A stretch of 38,461 nucleotides of DNA from Candidatus Cryptobacteroides faecavium (lineage in GTDB: Bacteria; Bacteroidota; Bacteroidia; Bacteroidales; UBA932): positions 1 to 38,461 of the forward strand of contig JADIMB010000006.1 in NCBI GenBank assembly GCA_017694995.1, read 5' to 3'. Both the position numbers and the translations under genes were made by a program. This document shows positions 36,421-38,461 of this stretch, piece after piece. Numbering within the stretch: position 1 is the stretch's first letter; each line of letters opens with the position of its first letter. The notes under the pieces are model-generated. The model worked only from the letters and a program-made list of their open reading frames with translations. It was not told the origin of the DNA and did no database searches.

Positions 36421-36436
36421 GCCCTTGAGAAAGGGC
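36421..36436 (-). terminator. Hairpin downstream of the small secreted protein gene
   Basis: Perfect 6-bp arms GCCCTT/AAGGGC close a 4-nt loop. On the minus strand the stem is followed by a short TTTA stretch, 18 bp after the stop of the gene at 36455. A second hairpin, CCTTCC/GGAAGG, lies just beyond near 36390-36410. Confidence 0.4.
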
Positions 36437-36454
36437 ACGGTACGGTTATCAGAT

Positions 36455-36841
36455 CTAGATGATGATGTGGCCCAGGCCGAATACATAGTAGTCGTTCAGC
36501 CTGGAAATGCCGCATGGCCTCTCTCCTTTAAGGTATGCGGCTGTGCTCGCTGAAGAAGACAGCGGAGACATTGACGCGGCCGCTTTCACCGGTGCGGTGG
36601 TGTGGCTCCTCGGACTGTCTGTGCTGGCAGGCAATGTCACGCCGCTGCCCAGTGTCTGCTCCATGAAGTTTTCAGGAGATGAGGATGCAGGGCTGAAGTA
36701 ATCCTGTACAAACTCCTCGGGTACGGCTGCGGCGTGCCTGTCCGCCCGGGAGCATTCTGGAATGTCCATGTGGCATACGGCAATGCAGGTCAGCATCACC
36801 ACGGAAATCATCCCGAGTATGTCACGTAAACTTCTGTACAT
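36455..36841 (-). CDS. Small hypothetical protein with N-terminal membrane anchor or signal peptide
   Basis: This 128-residue protein starts at the ATG at 36841 (MYRSLRDILGMISVVMLTCI), chosen because it opens the hydrophobic segment; the frame is open to 36868. After the hydrophobic segment comes a Ser/Pro/Ala-rich middle of about 70 residues with little predicted structure. It ends in a short aromatic-hydrophobic tail, NDYYVFGLGHIII. I do not recognise a family. An exact TATATTTG -7 box with TTTG upstream precedes it, so it is probably expressed. It lies between nuoA and the glycosidase gene without tight linkage to either. Confidence 0.6.
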   Translation of the reverse strand: MYRSLRDILGMISVVMLTCIAVCHMDIPECSRADRHAAAVPEEFVQDYFSPASSSPENFMEQTLGSGVTLPASTDSPRSHTTAPVKAAASMSPLSSSASTAAYLKGERPCGISRLNDYYVFGLGHIII

Positions 36842-36865
36842 GGGCCCTTTTTCTGAAAAACGCCG

Positions 36866-36895
36866 CAAATATACATCAAAAAATCAAAATGCAAA
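36866..36895 (-). promoter_or_regulatory. Promoter candidate TTTG-N18-TATATTTG
   Basis: On the minus strand TTTG (36895-36892) is followed after 18 nt by TATATTTG (36873-36866), and then by CGGC. The ATG of the small secreted protein lies 24 nt downstream. Confidence 0.55.
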
Positions 36896-36940
36896 TCCCA
36901 AAACAGTACCGAAGTGTATGAAAACGCTTCCGGAACGGTG

Positions 36941-37990
36941 TCACATGCCGTAGGCTCCGATGAGTTTCTCCGCCTGGTCATGCGAGATGACGGATACTGT
37001 GCCGTGACGGGCCTCGGACGGGAATGAGGCATCCTCGATGGCGGACCAGTCCGTGAGGTTGCCGGAGTATGATACCCCGAAACGGTCCGTCATGCAGAAG
37101 TCATAGTACAGCAGCCACCCTTCTCCGCCAATGGCGGCTGTCACGGACGGGCCTTCCGTTATCACAGGTACTATCTGTCCTCCGTTGAGCGGCCCTTCAA
37201 TGATGGTGTATGGCCCTTCCAGGTCATCAGACACGGCAAGGCGGATGGCCCTGCGCTCTCCGGTCAGCTCGCCGAATTCCTCTTCCTTGTGGAACAGGTA
37301 ATATCTGCCGCCGTTTTCAATCAGCGTACCGTCTATGACACTGTACGGCGGGTCGAAAAGCACTTTTGCCGGTGTGAATTCCTTCCAGTCCCTGGTGCGG
37401 CAGTACCACAGGCGGCTGTCTTTCCAGCCGGCGTCTTCAAATGAGGATGACCATACGAGGATATAATCCCCGTTCTCCTTGTCGTAGAACCATTCCGGCG
37501 CCCAGATGTTGCGGACCATCCCGCCTTTGTCGTTCCTGACGTCTTTCATCAGCGGAAGGAGATCCACCACTTTCCAGTGGATGAGGTCGTCTGATGTGGC
37601 GTACAGGCAGCTGGGCCCTGTCTGCTGCCTGTCGGGTCTCCTTCCTCCACCTGTCGCCAGCAGTCTCCATACCCCGTCCGGTCCGCGGCGTACATACGGG
37701 TCGCGCATCTGCTGCTCCCAGACAGGGCTGTTGCCGCCAAGCGGTGTCCAGTGCTTCCCGTCTGCGGAAAGGGCTATATGCAGCTTCTCCACCTGCATCG
37801 GGTCCGGCAGGGGCACCTCCACGACCTTGCCTTCAGCGGTGATTTCCACACGGGTAGGATAGCGCTGACGGAAATATGTCAGCATATATAGGCTGTCTCC
37901 CTCGTTGATTTCCGGCCGCTTGTCCCCTGTGTCCTGTGCCGGGGCGGCGAAGAAAGAAAGTAAGGCTAATATTGTCAGAAGCGCTCTCAT
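36941..37990 (-). CDS. Secreted GH43-like glycoside hydrolase
   Basis: This 349-residue protein has a signal peptide (MRALLTILALLSFFAAPAQ, cleavage near residue 18-20) and a five-bladed propeller pattern of glycoside hydrolase family 43 or a close relative. The three acidic positions expected of the clan are visible: D97 in MRDPYVRRGPDGVW, D220 in SVIDGTLIENGG and E279 in ITEGPSV. The NIWAPEWFYD block (161-170) is also typical. Substrates of such enzymes are usually arabinose- or xylose-containing glycans, and the exact one is not readable. No SusC/SusD genes are nearby, so it is not in an evident polysaccharide utilization locus. Confidence 0.78.
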   Translation of the reverse strand: MRALLTILALLSFFAAPAQDTGDKRPEINEGDSLYMLTYFRQRYPTRVEITAEGKVVEVPLPDPMQVEKLHIALSADGKHWTPLGGNSPVWEQQMRDPYVRRGPDGVWRLLATGGGRRPDRQQTGPSCLYATSDDLIHWKVVDLLPLMKDVRNDKGGMVRNIWAPEWFYDKENGDYILVWSSSFEDAGWKDSRLWYCRTRDWKEFTPAKVLFDPPYSVIDGTLIENGGRYYLFHKEEEFGELTGERRAIRLAVSDDLEGPYTIIEGPLNGGQIVPVITEGPSVTAAIGGEGWLLYYDFCMTDRFGVSYSGNLTDWSAIEDASFPSEARHGTVSVISHDQAEKLIGAYGM

Positions 37991-38027
37991 TGTTTGTCCC
38001 TTTATGTACGGTTTTGAATAACTGCCG

Positions 38028-38060
38028 CAAATATAGAGAAACTGTTTTGAAATTTTTCAA
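38028..38060 (-). promoter_or_regulatory. Promoter candidate TTTG-N22-TATATTTG for the GH43-like gene
   Basis: On the minus strand an exact -7 box TATATTTG (38035-38028), followed by CGGC, lies about 37 nt before the ATG at 37990. A TTTTTG run ends 22 nt upstream of the box, slightly longer than the usual spacing. The same TATATTTGCGGC string precedes the small secreted protein gene. Confidence 0.5.
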
Positions 38061-38081
38061 AAATTCTTTGGCGTCCCCGTG

Positions 38082-38461
38082 TCAGAACAGCAGCGCCACG
38101 CGGTAGACAATGAACGCCATCACCCAGGCCAGGACGATGGTGTAGACTGCGGAGAATATCGCCCATTTCCACCCGCCGCTCTCCTGCTTGATGGCTACGA
38201 ATGTGGCTATGCATGGAAAATAAAGCAGGACGAACACCATATATGAAAGGGCGGCTGCGGGAGTGATGCTGTGCTGCAGGGCTTTCTGGAGCCTTGTGTC
38301 CCCGGCCTCGTCCTCCGGTGTCTCCTCAGTGAGCGGGACGGCTCCGGAAATTTCTCCTGATCCTGCTTCCAGCTCCTCCGCCTCGGCACTGTACATCACG
38401 CCCAGCGTGCTGACTACAAGCTCTTTCGCCCCTATGCCGGAAAGGATGCCCACTCCCATCC
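38082..38461 (-). CDS. feoB: Ferrous iron transport protein B, C-terminal part only
   Basis: The last 126 or so residues of a FeoB-type Fe(II) transporter are present; the gene continues beyond the right edge. The recognisable blocks are GIGAKELVVSTLGVMY, an acidic polar loop of about 35 residues, and then the C-terminal helices with VLLYFPCIATFVAIKQE and WKWAIFSAVYTIVLAW. The Cys in YFPCIAT is a conserved FeoB position. The GTPase and core membrane domains are outside the window. No FeoA gene is seen on this side, although FeoA may be fused to or upstream of the missing part. Confidence 0.85.
   Translation of the reverse strand, partial: MGVGILSGIGAKELVVSTLGVMYSAEAEELEAGSGEISGAVPLTEETPEDEAGDTRLQKALQHSITPAAALSYMVFVLLYFPCIATFVAIKQESGGWKWAIFSAVYTIVLAWVMAFIVYRVALLF

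Noticed and set aside
36941..37990. Polysaccharide utilization locus around the GH43-like gene
   Set aside because: No SusC/SusD pair, hybrid two-component system or ECF sigma gene is present on either side within the window.

Overview
The window looks like a chromosomal segment of a Bacteroidota (Bacteroidales) bacterium. The evidence is a complex I cluster in the order A-B-CD-H-I-J-K-L-M-N with fused nuoCD and no nuoEFG, a long NagB-LmbE type protein, a 6-bladed propeller lipoprotein, an AAA/DUF4143 ATPase, and many -7 boxes of the Bacteroidota form TAnnTTTG. The coding sequence is visibly GC-rich for that group, so a Rikenellaceae/Alistipes-like host is possible, but the sequence alone does not fix the genus. 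I see no rRNA, tRNA, IS element, prophage or CRISPR array.

Layout. (1) 0.1-9.2 kb, plus strand: a tripartite efflux operon with TolC-like channel, lipoprotein adaptor and two different RND pumps in tandem. (2) 9.5-12.3 kb, plus: a ROK sugar kinase and a type I mannose-6-phosphate isomerase with an extra N-terminal domain. (3) 12.3-15.7 kb, minus: a copper unit, made of a CopA ATPase with a second metal-binding domain at its C-terminus and, upstream, an AraC-type regulator with an N-terminal HMA-like domain. (4) 15.8-20.2 kb, plus: K+-dependent membrane pyrophosphatase, then the NagB-like/LmbE fusion protein. (5) 20.3-22.7 kb, minus: a somewhat AT-richer accessory patch with an AAA/DUF4143 ATPase, preceded by four repeats at an exact 22-bp period, and a propeller lipoprotein. 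(6) 22.8-25.7 kb, plus: YdbS/YdbT-like PH-domain membrane proteins and an atypical 2-hydroxyacid-dehydrogenase-like protein. (7) 26.0-36.3 kb, minus: the 11-subunit complex I. (8) 36.4-38.5 kb, minus: a small secreted or anchored protein, a GH43-like secreted glycosidase, and the C-terminal end of FeoB cut by the window edge.

How the genes fit together. Complex I and the pyrophosphatase both build an ion gradient, which RND pumps consume. The kinase and isomerase would take a hexose such as mannose to fructose-6-phosphate. The AraC-HMA protein is the obvious candidate copper sensor for CopA. The most unusual items are an intergenic multi-hairpin repeat with two long copies (before the ROK gene and inside the nuo cluster where nuoEFG would lie) and one short copy, the phased 22-bp array before the DUF4143 gene, the CopA/CopZ-like fusion whose linker looks like a captured intergenic leader, and several enzymes that keep their fold signature but have lost canonical active-site residues.
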